A DNA stretch of 16,665 nucleotides, from contig JAGGYV010000276.1 in NCBI GenBank assembly GCA_021162325.1, positions 1 to 16,665 on the forward strand. The letters run 5' to 3'. The translations under genes were made by a program, and so were the position numbers. The stretch comes from Desulfobacteraceae bacterium. GTDB lineage: Bacteria > Desulfobacterota > Desulfobacteria > Desulfobacterales > Desulfosalsimonadaceae. Of this stretch, positions 1 to 7,687 are shown piece by piece. Below the pieces are notes generated by a model that was not told the origin of the DNA, did no database searches, and saw nothing but the letters and a program-made list of their open reading frames with translations. Numbering within the stretch: position 1 is the stretch's first letter; the number at the start of each line of letters is the position of its first letter.

Positions 1-681
1 CTGGCCCGATTTCATCATATCAGCACCGATGAAGTATACGGCAGCCTGGGGAAAGACGGTTATTTTGTTGAAACAACCCCTTACCAGCCCAGCAGTCCTT
101 ACTCCGCATCCAAAGCATCTTCAGACCACCTGGTCCGCGCATACCATACCACCTATAATCTGCCGGTCACCCTGTCCAATTGTTCAAACAATTACGGCCC
201 TTACCAGTTTCCGGAAAAACTGATTCCCCTGATGATTTTAAACGCTGTTGAAAGAAAACCCCTGCCAGTATATGGTGACGGAAAAAATATCCGTGACTGG
301 CTGTATGTGGATGATCATTGTAGCGCCATCTGGGAAATTATCCAACACGGCAAGGACGGCCAAACCTATAATGTGGGCGGTGACTGTGAACTGGAAAACA
401 TTAAACTGGTTGAAATGATTTGTGATGCCATTGATAACAGGATCAAAAGCAGTGATGGGAAAAGCAGAGAACTGATTACATTTGTTAAAGACAGACCCGG
501 CCACGATCAAAGGTATGCCATTGACGCGACGAAAATAAAAACAGAACTGGACTGGACACCAAAAACTTCTATTGAAACAGGACTGAAGCAGACAGTAAAA
601 TGGTACCTGGATCATATGGAATGGGTAAACCATGTCAGAAGCGGAGAATACCAATCCTGGATCAAAAAACAGTATCAATAA
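1..681 (+). CDS. rmlB: dTDP-glucose 4,6-dehydratase, 5'-truncated
   Basis: This enzyme converts dTDP-glucose to dTDP-4-keto-6-deoxyglucose, the second step of dTDP-L-rhamnose synthesis, in the cytoplasm. The frame is open from base 1, so the gene enters from the left edge. The visible 226 residues include the catalytic TDE triplet in STDEVYG (nt 22-42) and the short-chain dehydrogenase Tyr-x3-Lys pair in YSASK (nt 100-114). NNYGPYQFPEKLIP, GDGKNIRDWLYVDDH and the C-terminal RPGHDQRYAID follow, all typical of RmlB. Compared with the usual length of about 350 residues, roughly 120 N-terminal residues are missing, including the Rossmann NAD-binding glycine motif. An internal ATG at 232 is not the true start because conserved sequence runs upstream of it. 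rmlA follows after 90 bp on the same strand, so co-transcription is likely. The family is clear; the assignment to rhamnose rather than another deoxyhexose is inferred from the neighbours. Confidence 0.96.
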   Translation: MARFHHISTDEVYGSLGKDGYFVETTPYQPSSPYSASKASSDHLVRAYHTTYNLPVTLSNCSNNYGPYQFPEKLIPLMILNAVERKPLPVYGDGKNIRDWLYVDDHCSAIWEIIQHGKDGQTYNVGGDCELENIKLVEMICDAIDNRIKSSDGKSRELITFVKDRPGHDQRYAIDATKIKTELDWTPKTSIETGLKQTVKWYLDHMEWVNHVRSGEYQSWIKKQYQ

Positions 682-771
682 ATCCTGATCCTGAAGATGG
701 GTATGGATACTATTGAATCAATATATAACTTAAATTGCCGTTAATACGAATTTGGATGATAAGGATTTATT

Positions 772-1665
772 ATGAAAGGAATTATTCTTGCCGGCGGCTC
801 CGGGACCCGCCTGTATCCGCTAACCCGGGTGACCAGTAAACAGCTTTTGCCTGTTTATGACAAACCCATGATTTATTATCCCTTGTCAGTACTGATGCTC
901 AGTGGTATCCGTAACATTTTGATCATCTCGACCCCGCAGGACCTGCCGAATTTCAAAGAACTTTTGGGCGATGGATCATGGCTGGGCATTTCCCTGACGT
1001 ATAAGGAACAGCCCCGGCCCGAAGGCCTTGCCCAGGCGTTTATCATCGGAGAAGAATTTGTCGGGGATGATCCGGTCTGCCTGATTCTGGGTGACAACCT
1101 GTTTCACGGTCATAATCTCTCTGCAATCATCAAAAAGGCATTACAAATCAATCATGGCGGCGTGGTTTTCGGCTACCGGGTCAATGATCCGAAACGATAT
1201 GGCGTCGTGGAATTTGATAATAACGGCCATGTCATCGGCATCGAAGAAAAACCTGAAAACCCCAAATCAAAATACGCGGTTTCCGGCCTTTATGTCTATG
1301 ACAATGATGTCATTCAAATCGCCAAAAACCTGAAACCATCTGATCGCGGGGAACTCGAAATCACGGATGTCAACCGCGAATATCTTCAGCGGGACGCCCT
1401 TAAAGTGGAAATTCTGGGTCGCGGATTTTCCTGGATGGATATGGGAACCCATGAGTCCATGCAGCAGGCAGCCGCTTATGTCCGGGCAATCCAAAAACGA
1501 CAGGGCTTCAGAATCGCCTGTATTGAAGAAATCGCCTATCGACTGGGCTATATCACCAGTGATCAGTTAAAACAGATTGCATCGGAAATGATCAAAAATG
1601 ATTATGGACAATATCTTCAGGAAATTTCAGAACTAACGCCTTCGGAGTTTACAAAATGGCTTTAA
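772..1665 (+). CDS. rmlA: Glucose-1-phosphate thymidylyltransferase
   Basis: RmlA condenses glucose-1-phosphate with dTTP to give dTDP-glucose and pyrophosphate, the entry step of the dTDP-deoxysugar pathway. The protein is 297 residues, close to the family norm of about 290. It starts with the nucleotide-binding loop GGSGTRLYPLT (residues 8-18) and the SKQLLPVYDKPMIYYPLS segment. The sugar-binding and metal-site regions LGDNLFHG, VEEKP-like IGIEEKPENPKSKYAVSGLYVYD and GRGFSWMDMGTHESM are all present. The ATG has a good AAGGA ribosome binding site about 8 nt upstream. The 3' end overlaps the start of rmlC by 10 bp, suggesting translational coupling. It lies between rmlB and rmlC in the same direction, the usual setting for O-antigen or capsule precursor genes. 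Confidence 0.97.
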   Translation: MKGIILAGGSGTRLYPLTRVTSKQLLPVYDKPMIYYPLSVLMLSGIRNILIISTPQDLPNFKELLGDGSWLGISLTYKEQPRPEGLAQAFIIGEEFVGDDPVCLILGDNLFHGHNLSAIIKKALQINHGGVVFGYRVNDPKRYGVVEFDNNGHVIGIEEKPENPKSKYAVSGLYVYDNDVIQIAKNLKPSDRGELEITDVNREYLQRDALKVEILGRGFSWMDMGTHESMQQAAAYVRAIQKRQGFRIACIEEIAYRLGYITSDQLKQIASEMIKNDYGQYLQEISELTPSEFTKWL

Positions 1666-2210
1666 CCCTCAACCAATTAGACCTTCCGGGAGTCTCTATT
1701 ATTGAACCCGCATGTTTCAAAGACCCTCGCGGTTATTTTTTGGAAACCTTTCATCAAGAAAAATATGCAGCAGCCGGAATAAATCAGGCATTCGTTCAGG
1801 ACAACCACTCCCATTCACACCAGGGGGTTCTTCGGGGGCTCCATTATCAATTAAAGTACCCCCAGGGCAAATTGATCTATGTGGTCACCGGTGCTATTTT
1901 TGATGTGGCGGTGGACATTCGCAAAGGCTCTTCCACATTCGGCCAATGGATCGGGGCGGAGTTATCCGCTGACAACAAGCGACAGATTTATGTTCCCCAG
2001 GGATTTGCCCACGGATTTGTGGTGTTGAGCAAATCAGCGGATGTTATCTATAAATGTACGGACTTATATGCACCGGGTGATGAGTACGGTATTTTATGGT
2101 CAGACCCGAAAATCGGCATCAACTGGCCGGTAGAGAACCCGATTCTGTCTCAAAAAGATCTTGAGAACCCAGGATTAAATCAAATTTCTAAAAATCATTT
2201 GCCCGCTTAA
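1656..2210 (+). CDS. rmlC: dTDP-4-dehydrorhamnose 3,5-epimerase
   Basis: RmlC epimerises C3 and C5 of dTDP-4-keto-6-deoxyglucose to give dTDP-4-keto-L-rhamnose. The 184-residue cupin has the family signature: FKDPRGYFLETF near residue 21, QDNHSHSHQGVLRGLHYQ with the catalytic His at about residue 63, and YVPQGFAHGF near residue 112. A Tyr at about 138, in the DLYAPG segment, lies where the family has its catalytic tyrosine. The start codon sits inside the end of rmlA (10 bp overlap) and is preceded by GGAG, so it is probably translated by coupling with rmlA. The next gene converges from the other strand only 14 bp away and no strong terminator is seen between them. No rmlD reductase follows, so the last step must be encoded elsewhere, possibly upstream of the window. 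Confidence 0.97.
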   Translation: MALTLNQLDLPGVSIIEPACFKDPRGYFLETFHQEKYAAAGINQAFVQDNHSHSHQGVLRGLHYQLKYPQGKLIYVVTGAIFDVAVDIRKGSSTFGQWIGAELSADNKRQIYVPQGFAHGFVVLSKSADVIYKCTDLYAPGDEYGILWSDPKIGINWPVENPILSQKDLENPGLNQISKNHLPA

Positions 2211-2224
2211 TCAGGAAATAAAAA

Positions 2225-3583
2225 TCAATTCCGCATACTGGTAACCGGCGCCGGCATACGGCCGCCCCGTTTTAAAAAATCCTTTGCAGAAAACGGGTTG
2301 ACCGCCATCACCGGGGCGGTGCCTAGAAGCCCGCCGAATTTTACCAAACTTCCGGCTTTTTTTCCAGGTACCGGAATAACCCGAACGGCTGTAGTTTTGT
2401 TATTAATAATGCCGATGGCCAGTTCATCGGCTATAATCGCGTTAATGGTTTCTTCCGGCACATCACCAGGAATGGCAAACATATCCAGTCCCACGGAACA
2501 GACTGCGGTCAGGGCTTCGAGTTTATCGAGTCCCAGAGCGCCTTTTTGCACCGCATCGATCATTCCTTCATCTTCACTTACCGGGATAAACGTACCACTT
2601 AAACCACCCACGTTTCCGCTGGCCATGGCCCCTCCTTTTTTGACCGCATCCATCAGCAGTGCGACCGCAAGGGTAGAGCCGTGGGCGCCGATCTTTTCGA
2701 TGCCGAATGCCTCGATCACGTTGGCCACGGAATCGCCTGCCGCCGTTGTGGACGCCAGGGAAATATCCACAATGCCGAACGGAATGTTCAATGCCGCCGC
2801 CAGTTCCCGGCCGACCAACTCACCGGCGCGCGTAATTTTAAAGACGGTTCGTTTAATCACTTCAGACAGCTGGGTCAAATCACATTCCCGGTTCTGCGCT
2901 ACAACCGCTTTGACCACCCCCGGTCCGCTGATACCAACATTTAAGGTAATATCGCCTTCTCCCACCCCATGAAACGCACCGGCCATAAATGGATTGTCCT
3001 CCGGTGCATTGACAAACACGACGAATTTGGCGCACCCGATGGCATTTTTACTTTTTCCGGCAGTCTGCTTGAGCATACCGCCCAAAAGATTTACAGCATC
3101 TAAATTTAATCCCGCCACATTGGAACCGACATTTAAAAACGAACACACCCGGTCGGTCTGAGACAACACATCAGGCAGCACGTCAATGAGCATCCTGTCG
3201 GATTTTGTCAGCCCTTTCTGCACCATTGCGCCGAAACCGCCGACAAAATCAATCCCGGCATCTGCGGCTGCCTGATCAAGGGTTTTGGCCATTTCAATAA
3301 ATTTGTTTTTGGTGCAATGGGTTTCCATAATCAGGCTGACCGGCGTGATGGAAATGCGTTTATTGGCAATCGGGATGCCGTATTTCATCTCAAGGGTCCG
3401 GGCCTTCTCCACAAGTTTGACCGCATGGGTGAAGACCTTATCATAGACCTTTTTCTTAAATGTTTTGAAATCCGAATCAATACAGTCCTTCAGGTTAATG
3501 CCCAGTGTGGTGGTCCGGATATCAAGATTCTGGTACAGGGTCATGCTCGCGGTTTCATATACTTCTTCTACGGATATTGTCAT
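2225..3583 (-). CDS. DUF711 / UPF0210 (PFL-like) family protein
   Basis: This 452-residue cytoplasmic protein belongs to the DUF711/UPF0210 family, often labelled 'PFL family protein' from a structural resemblance to pyruvate formate-lyase. Its biochemical role is not established. Recognisable segments are the N-terminal DIRTTTLGINLKDCID, the KRISITPVSLI stretch, GGFGAMVQKGLTKSD, a glycine-rich GVSGPG-like NVGISGPGVVKAVV, GIVDISLASTTAAGDSVA, and GNVGGLSGTFIPVSEDEGM near the C-terminus. Length matches the family (about 450). It starts 2 bp after the stop of the ACT-domain gene, so the two are almost certainly one transcript and translationally coupled. The same ACT + DUF711 pairing is known in distant bacteria, including Firmicutes, suggesting that the ACT protein is a regulatory partner. 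No enzymatic activity is claimed here. Confidence 0.93.
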   Translation of the reverse strand: MTISVEEVYETASMTLYQNLDIRTTTLGINLKDCIDSDFKTFKKKVYDKVFTHAVKLVEKARTLEMKYGIPIANKRISITPVSLIMETHCTKNKFIEMAKTLDQAAADAGIDFVGGFGAMVQKGLTKSDRMLIDVLPDVLSQTDRVCSFLNVGSNVAGLNLDAVNLLGGMLKQTAGKSKNAIGCAKFVVFVNAPEDNPFMAGAFHGVGEGDITLNVGISGPGVVKAVVAQNRECDLTQLSEVIKRTVFKITRAGELVGRELAAALNIPFGIVDISLASTTAAGDSVANVIEAFGIEKIGAHGSTLAVALLMDAVKKGGAMASGNVGGLSGTFIPVSEDEGMIDAVQKGALGLDKLEALTAVCSVGLDMFAIPGDVPEETINAIIADELAIGIINNKTTAVRVIPVPGKKAGSLVKFGGLLGTAPVMAVNPFSAKDFLKRGGRMPAPVTSMRN

Positions 3584-3585
3584 TT

Positions 3586-3867
3586 TTATACTCTGTGCAT
3601 CATTTTAAAAATATTTTCATGCTGAAGCTGAACTTTGAGTTCAAGGGATTTGCCGATTTTTTCCAGTTCCCGGGTAATCTTTTCCATGGGAATTGTCGCA
3701 TTTTTAATGTCCACCAGCATGGTCATGACAAAATAACCGTCCCCCATGATTCGCTGGTTGATATCCTCAATATTAATTTCTTTTTTATATAAAAAACTGG
3801 ATATTTTGGCGACAATTCCTTTTTTGTCTTCACCAATCACCGTAATAAATAAAAGCGCCTTTTCCAT
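3586..3867 (-). CDS. ACT domain-containing protein (UPF0237 family)
   Basis: This is a stand-alone ACT domain of 93 residues. ACT domains bind small ligands, often amino acids, and usually act as regulatory modules by dimerising. The opening ALLFITVIGEDKKGIVAKISSFL (strand, then the glycine/aspartate turn and first helix) and NIEDINQRIMGDGYFVMTMLVD (second and third strands) give the beta-alpha-beta-beta pattern. The rest is a second helix and a basic tail. The ATG is preceded by AAAGGG at a good distance. It is the first gene of a two-gene unit: its stop is 2 bp before the DUF711 gene. Upstream is about 55 bp before the end of a palindromic repeat element. The likely role, inferred from the conserved pairing, is ligand-dependent control of the DUF711 partner. 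Confidence 0.9.
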   Translation of the reverse strand: MEKALLFITVIGEDKKGIVAKISSFLYKKEINIEDINQRIMGDGYFVMTMLVDIKNATIPMEKITRELEKIGKSLELKVQLQHENIFKMMHRV

Positions 3868-4197
3868 GGGGTACCCTTTATCATTAGTGGTTTTGTTTTA
3901 ACCTGAATTAATTATAATAGTCTCGTAAAAAGTCAGATTCCGACGGCAAAGTATAAAAGTTCACCAATATATACAATTGGCAAGACGCGCAAATCCTGAG
4001 TAATGATTTGTACTTAGCGTACCATGAAGCAGCGAAGGATGCAGCGCAACGCAGAATTTGGACTTTTTACGAAGCCGTCAATTATTATACGCCCCTTACC
4101 GTTCTTAACACCCTATACGCATAATATCAATTTTATAACACGATGGATTTGTAACAGTCTTTTCGAAACTGCAGGGGGGCAATGTGCTGTAAAAATT
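3868..4197. other. Intergenic region between ACT gene and PIN-like gene
   Basis: This 330-bp gap lies upstream of the minus-strand ACT gene and downstream of the minus-strand PIN-like gene. About half of it is the palindromic repeat. The rest is AT-rich. The promoter of the ACT-DUF711 pair should lie in the 3870-3925 part or inside the repeat, but I cannot name convincing -35/-10 boxes. No clear Rho-independent terminator for the PIN-like gene is seen other than the hairpin-forming repeat itself, which could serve as one. Confidence 0.6.
3920..4079. repeat. MITE-like palindromic repeat, copy 1
   Basis: The core runs from TCGTAAAAAGTC (3923-3934) to its exact inverse GACTTTTTACGA (4061-4072), a perfect 12-bp terminal inverted repeat. 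Inside, nested arms pair: GCGC..ATCCT (3987 onward) with AGGAT..GCGC (ending near 4048), then GTAC/GTAC around a 5-nt loop. The whole element could therefore fold as a long hairpin. The 91-bp segment 3982-4072 matches 9695-9785 at 82 positions, counted by eye. AATTATAATA (3910-3919) and AATTATTATA (4080-4089) flank it and may be a decayed target-site duplication. It carries no credible gene; an 85-codon frame starting at 4024 begins inside the repeat and is not convincing. Confidence 0.8.
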
Positions 4198-5046
4198 TTA
4201 ATTGGGAAAAATCTGTTTAAAATAAAGCGGCTGATAGTTGGCGCGAAGGTAAATCTGGGGAAATGCTCTGGTAAGATTTGAATAACGATACAGTGCCTTT
4301 AAAATGCGTGTGATGTGCTTGTCGCCGGACCAGATGGTTTTGGGCCTATTGTCGATTGCCGCCTTGGAACAGCAATTGGCCACAAAATTCATATCCGTTT
4401 CTCCCGGCGGATCTTTTTTGATATCATGGAAATAGTTTTTACAAAATTCAACAACTGCCTCATGTAGCGGGTCTGATTTCAAATCAAACACCTGGCCGTT
4501 TAATTTCAGTGTTTTTAAAAACATATCAATCTGTTCAAGAAACTGCTTCTGGTTTTTCCATATTTCTTCCACCCAGCTGTCCTTGTCGCAGGACCGCGAG
4601 TGATAGGCATCAAAAAAATTCTGCAACCCGGTGTCCAGCTCAACATAAATATCTTCAGAGATAGAAATCGCCGGAGCATAAATAATCTCTTCAACCACGC
4701 GGACAAACCGCCTTAGCTCCTGAAACAGCAGCGGAAGATATTTTGCATAGCTCCTGTTGTTCATCCGTTTGATAAAACCGATATAGTTAAAGATCTGGTT
4801 AATCTCCGAAGAGTTGACAAATGCGGGGTGTCTCCGCTCGCTCCTATTGGGTCTCTCTGATTTACGGGGGTCATCGATTCGGGGGATGGGAAAGTCCTGG
4901 GGGATATAGGCGTTTAAAAAATTGGAATCGACAATATTCTCATGCTGATTGGCATTGAGCACATTTTTTAATATGTCTGGATATTTTTCAAGTTCTTGCA
5001 TCAGGATGAGTTCCCGGTCACGGATTTCATATAAGAAATTCGGCAA
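4198..5046 (-). CDS. Uncharacterised protein with PIN-nuclease-like acidic residues
   Basis: I do not recognise a named family for this 282-residue protein. The sequence nevertheless shows a PIN-like order of elements. NIVDSNFL (Asp40) resembles the first PIN strand with its metal-binding aspartate. ISEDIYVEL (Glu136) resembles the central 'xxVxxEL' element. TDMNFVANCC (Asp218) resembles the 'DxxxVA' helix. TIWSGDKHI (Asp242) resembles the final 'TxDxxF' strand. PIN domains use such clustered acids to bind Mg2+ or Mn2+ and cut RNA. The protein is longer than the usual 130-150 residues because of a helical insert around residues 80-125. The longest open frame begins at TTG 5046. An ATG at residue 16 (4999-5001) with GGGAA upstream may be the true start. 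It stands alone, with no antitoxin-like partner beside it. The fold assignment is inference. Confidence 0.6.
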   Translation of the reverse strand: MPNFLYEIRDRELILMQELEKYPDILKNVLNANQHENIVDSNFLNAYIPQDFPIPRIDDPRKSERPNRSERRHPAFVNSSEINQIFNYIGFIKRMNNRSYAKYLPLLFQELRRFVRVVEEIIYAPAISISEDIYVELDTGLQNFFDAYHSRSCDKDSWVEEIWKNQKQFLEQIDMFLKTLKLNGQVFDLKSDPLHEAVVEFCKNYFHDIKKDPPGETDMNFVANCCSKAAIDNRPKTIWSGDKHITRILKALYRYSNLTRAFPQIYLRANYQPLYFKQIFPN

Positions 5047-5255
5047 CCTGATTTTATCATGGGGGTCAAATTATTCGTATTCAAGATTTGCACGACCCTC
5101 TCATTTTTTTAAAAACATGAGAATTCGAAAAACTGACGACAAATAGCATAAAATAAAGGCACCTAACACATAAAGCATTCCGCGTTTCTCAAGTCAAGCA
5201 TTTTTTTCTTAACTTATTAATATTACAGAATAACTATCTAAACAAACCCCGGTCC

Positions 5256-5292
5256 AAGAAAAGACTGCGCTACTATTCTCACTTGTAGCACA
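5256..5292 (-). terminator. Weak Rho-independent terminator after lipoprotein hydrolase
   Basis: Read on the minus strand, TGTGCTAC (5292-5285) and GTAGCGCA (5273-5266) form an 8-bp stem with one G-U pair and an 11-nt loop. It is followed by a pyrimidine run, GTCTTTTCTT. It starts 12 bp beyond the stop of the hydrolase gene, a good place to end the thrS-aroE-aroK-hydrolase transcript. The U tract is interrupted, so termination may be partial. Confidence 0.4.
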
Positions 5293-5303
5293 GCTCATGG
5301 ACT

Positions 5304-6248
5304 TTAAAAAGAAATGATAAAATCCATAAATATCTTTGCTGATTCTTCCGGAACTTCAATCATAGGGGCGTGCCCCACCCCTTCCAGAATCATAACTTGA
5401 GAATGTGGTATCAATTGATCAAAGAGGGCCGCATTTTTCACGTCAATAACGCGGTCCTCAGCCCCCCACAGGATAAATGTCGGTGAAGTAATCTTTTTGA
5501 TCTCATCTTCAAACAAATAGGCGCGGTCACCGCGAAGGTCCGCAAAAATCTTTCGGTTGATGGCTTCATTTGCGGTCGCTTTTTCTGCCATGACACCGGC
5601 TATCGGCCAGGGGATAAAAGGCTTTTTTTCTAAAGCAAAATCCATTAACTGATAAAAGTCTTCATCGCATGTGACGATCAGCGGGTTTTCCCCTCTGGCC
5701 AGACACCGGTTGAGTTCACAATCATAGGAATAAATACCGGCAGGATCGATTAAAAACAATGATTCCACCTGTTCCGGATAAGCGACGGCATACAACGCAG
5801 AAATAGCCCCACCCATGGAATTGCCGGCCATATGAAATTTTTTAATGTTCAATTGGGTTAAAATTTCATTTATATAACCCACCTGATCGCTTAAATCATA
5901 TCGCAGATTAAAATCCTTCTCGCTTTCCCCGTGACCGGGCAAATCCATGGCCACCACATGATAGGCATCCGTTAAATAGGCGGCAAACCGTACCCAGTTT
6001 TCCTTATTTGCGGCAAATCCGTGGACCAGCACAATGGTCGGCTTATTTTCGCCCTGCTCACTTTCCAGCAGGCTGATGGTTTTTCCAGTTACCTCAATGG
6101 TTTTAAAAAAAAGCCCGGCTTTGTTATGCTCGTGATTCATTGCCGTTTCATAAAGGCTGTATTTAATGCCACTGCATCCGGTCAAAAAAACCGTGACAGA
6201 AATAACCAGCAACCGGATCAATCCGGGCAGTTTCCACAATTGAGGCAT
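5304..6248 (-). CDS. Lipoprotein alpha/beta hydrolase (lipase/esterase-like)
   Basis: This is a 314-residue serine hydrolase probably anchored in a membrane facing the periplasm. A hydrophobic signal (about residues 9-22) ends in the lipobox LTGC, so Cys25 should be lipidated. The catalytic domain follows: oxyanion region VLVHGFAANKENW (73-85), MDLPGHGES (101-109), nucleophile elbow GNSMGG with Ser144, acid Asp265 in WGAEDRV, and His293 in GVGHAP. The triad is therefore complete. The architecture resembles monoacylglycerol lipase/esterase-type exported hydrolases; the substrate cannot be read from sequence. AAGGAAAT precedes the ATG at a good distance. It lies 42 bp after aroK with no evident terminator between, so it may be the last gene of the thrS-aroE-aroK unit, although no metabolic link is obvious. 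Confidence 0.9.
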   Translation of the reverse strand: MPQLWKLPGLIRLLVISVTVFLTGCSGIKYSLYETAMNHEHNKAGLFFKTIEVTGKTISLLESEQGENKPTIVLVHGFAANKENWVRFAAYLTDAYHVVAMDLPGHGESEKDFNLRYDLSDQVGYINEILTQLNIKKFHMAGNSMGGAISALYAVAYPEQVESLFLIDPAGIYSYDCELNRCLARGENPLIVTCDEDFYQLMDFALEKKPFIPWPIAGVMAEKATANEAINRKIFADLRGDRAYLFEDEIKKITSPTFILWGAEDRVIDVKNAALFDQLIPHSQVMILEGVGHAPMIEVPEESAKIFMDFIISF

Positions 6249-6290
6249 AATGATTTCCTTTGTATTTTCAATACTTAACTGAAAAATTAT

Positions 6291-6803
6291 TTAACAATTA
6301 TTCTTCCAGATTCCAATAACCCGATCAGCAACCTGTTCCGGTGTTAACTGATCCGTGTCAATGTCATATTGCGCTGCGGTTGCATATTTTGAAGTCCGCC
6401 TTGAAAGGACTTCCGCCACTTCTTCGGTGAATGTTTTACCATCTGTCAGGGCCGGTCGCTGGGTGCCGTCTTTAATGCGTGAAACGATCACTTCCACAGA
6501 AGCCTTCAACCAGAGGATAACAGCATTTTTTTGAAGCGCGGCAATATTTTCCGGCCGTTCGATCACACCGCCACCGGTATCGATCACGATATTATCCTGT
6601 TCCGACAACTCCCGGGCGATCTCTGATTCCATATCGCGGAATCGCGGCCAGCCGAATTTTTTAACAATTTCCGGAATCGGCATACCGGCCCGATCAAGAA
6701 TCTCCGTATCCATGCCGACGCAGTCCATTTTCAGCCGATCAGCAACAATCACCCCGACCTCACTTTTTCCCGTTCCCCGATATCCGATCAATACAATATT
6801 CAT
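6291..6803 (-). CDS. aroK: Shikimate kinase
   Basis: This enzyme phosphorylates shikimate with ATP to give shikimate-3-phosphate, the fifth step of chorismate (aromatic amino acid) synthesis. The 170-residue protein matches the family length. It has a Walker A P-loop, GYRGTGKS (7-14), and the shikimate-binding Asp32 in GMDTEI. Arg56 lies in FRDMES, the GGGV motif at 77-80 contributes to the shikimate site, and the lid arginine is in RPAL (Arg116). Arg135/Arg136 in the LSRRTSKY segment complete the substrate pocket. The start overlaps the aroE stop by 4 bp (ATGA on the minus strand), a classical coupling arrangement. The symbol aroK is used for the single visible copy; aroL would be equally defensible from sequence alone. 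Confidence 0.95.
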   Translation of the reverse strand: MNIVLIGYRGTGKSEVGVIVADRLKMDCVGMDTEILDRAGMPIPEIVKKFGWPRFRDMESEIARELSEQDNIVIDTGGGVIERPENIAALQKNAVILWLKASVEVIVSRIKDGTQRPALTDGKTFTEEVAEVLSRRTSKYATAAQYDIDTDQLTPEQVADRVIGIWKNNC

Positions 6804-7669
6804 GCTTTCAAGTGCTCCATAACAACCTTTCGCATCACTTCCACCGGTGCGTCAACGCCGGTAAATCGCTCAAACTGCAAAACCGCCTGATTAATAAACA
6901 TGTCCACCCCGGAAATCACCTGAAGGCCTTTGGCCTTGGCATCTGCCAGCAGTTTTGTCTCAAGGGGCGTATAGACAACATCAAAAATGACCTGCCCCGG
7001 ACGGAACAACGCTATCGGAACCACAGAAATGCCTTCTTTTGGATGCATACCGACAGGTGTGCAGTGGATCACTATATCTGCTGCGGCCATGGCTTCAGCA
7101 AGGGCATTATCCGTCATTTTATTTGATTTAATAACGACTTGCGTGCTGGACGTTAAATCGGCTGTCAATTGCTGAAGTATTATTTCATTGATATCCAGAA
7201 TTTCAATTACCGCCGGCCCCCCATTGCTTGCCAGGGTAAATGCAACGGCCCGGGATACCCCGCCGGCCCCCAGCATCAATACGTTTTTACCCTTAATGTC
7301 CACGCCCTCATCTATGAAGGCCTTTAATGCCCCTGGTCCGTCCGTACCCATCCCCAGAAGTTTTCCATTATCATTAATAATGGTATTAATGGAGCCGATG
7401 CGGCGATCAACATCTTCGATGGCATCCACATGTTTCATCGCTTCAATTTTATGGGGAATCGTAACACTCATGCCGCGAAAATTTTCCATTGCCCGCATTC
7501 CGGCCAACGCATGGGCAGCAGCTTCCACCCGAAACGCCACATACACAAAATCAAGACCCAGTTCCGCAAATGCGGCATTGTGGATTGCCGGTGAAAGACT
7601 GTGGGCCACCGGATTACCGATAATCGCACAAATCCGGGTACTGGTATTTATTGATCGTACATTTTTCAT
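6800..7669 (-). CDS. aroE: Shikimate 5-dehydrogenase
   Basis: AroE reduces 3-dehydroshikimate to shikimate with NADPH, the step directly before shikimate kinase. The 289-residue protein has the substrate-binding domain signature NPVAHSLSPAIHNAAF (19-34) and the catalytic Lys74 in TIPHK. Asp110 lies in GMGTDGPGA and the NADP-binding loop is GAGGVSRA (134-141). The C-terminal GVDMFINQAVLQFERFTG is characteristic. GGAG lies a few bases before the ATG. The gene sits 18 bp downstream of thrS and overlaps aroK by 4 bp, so consecutive pathway enzymes are co-translated. It is slightly longer at the N-terminus than the E. coli enzyme, with a short polar extension before TRICAIIGNP. Confidence 0.96.
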   Translation of the reverse strand: MKNVRSINTSTRICAIIGNPVAHSLSPAIHNAAFAELGLDFVYVAFRVEAAAHALAGMRAMENFRGMSVTIPHKIEAMKHVDAIEDVDRRIGSINTIINDNGKLLGMGTDGPGALKAFIDEGVDIKGKNVLMLGAGGVSRAVAFTLASNGGPAVIEILDINEIILQQLTADLTSSTQVVIKSNKMTDNALAEAMAAADIVIHCTPVGMHPKEGISVVPIALFRPGQVIFDVVYTPLETKLLADAKAKGLQVISGVDMFINQAVLQFERFTGVDAPVEVMRKVVMEHLKA

Positions 7670-7687
7670 TCAGCTCTCCATCAGTCA

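Noticed and set aside
2298..2972. Long plus-strand open frame (224 codons) opposite the DUF711 gene
   Set aside because: It is Ser/Thr/Pro/Ala-rich shadow sequence antisense to a well-supported gene, with no family resemblance.
3920..4079. Palindromic repeat considered as a CRISPR or riboswitch element
   Set aside because: There is no regularly spaced repeat-spacer array or cas gene, and the same sequence recurs in front of unrelated genes, which fits an interspersed repeat better than a ligand-specific riboswitch.
4024..4281. Plus-strand open frame (85 codons) in the ACT/PIN-like gap
   Set aside because: It begins inside the palindromic repeat and ends inside the minus-strand PIN-like gene; no recognisable domain.
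4198..5046. Toxin-antitoxin operon with the PIN-like protein as toxin
   Set aside because: No small antitoxin-like gene lies next to it and the protein is far longer than VapC toxins.
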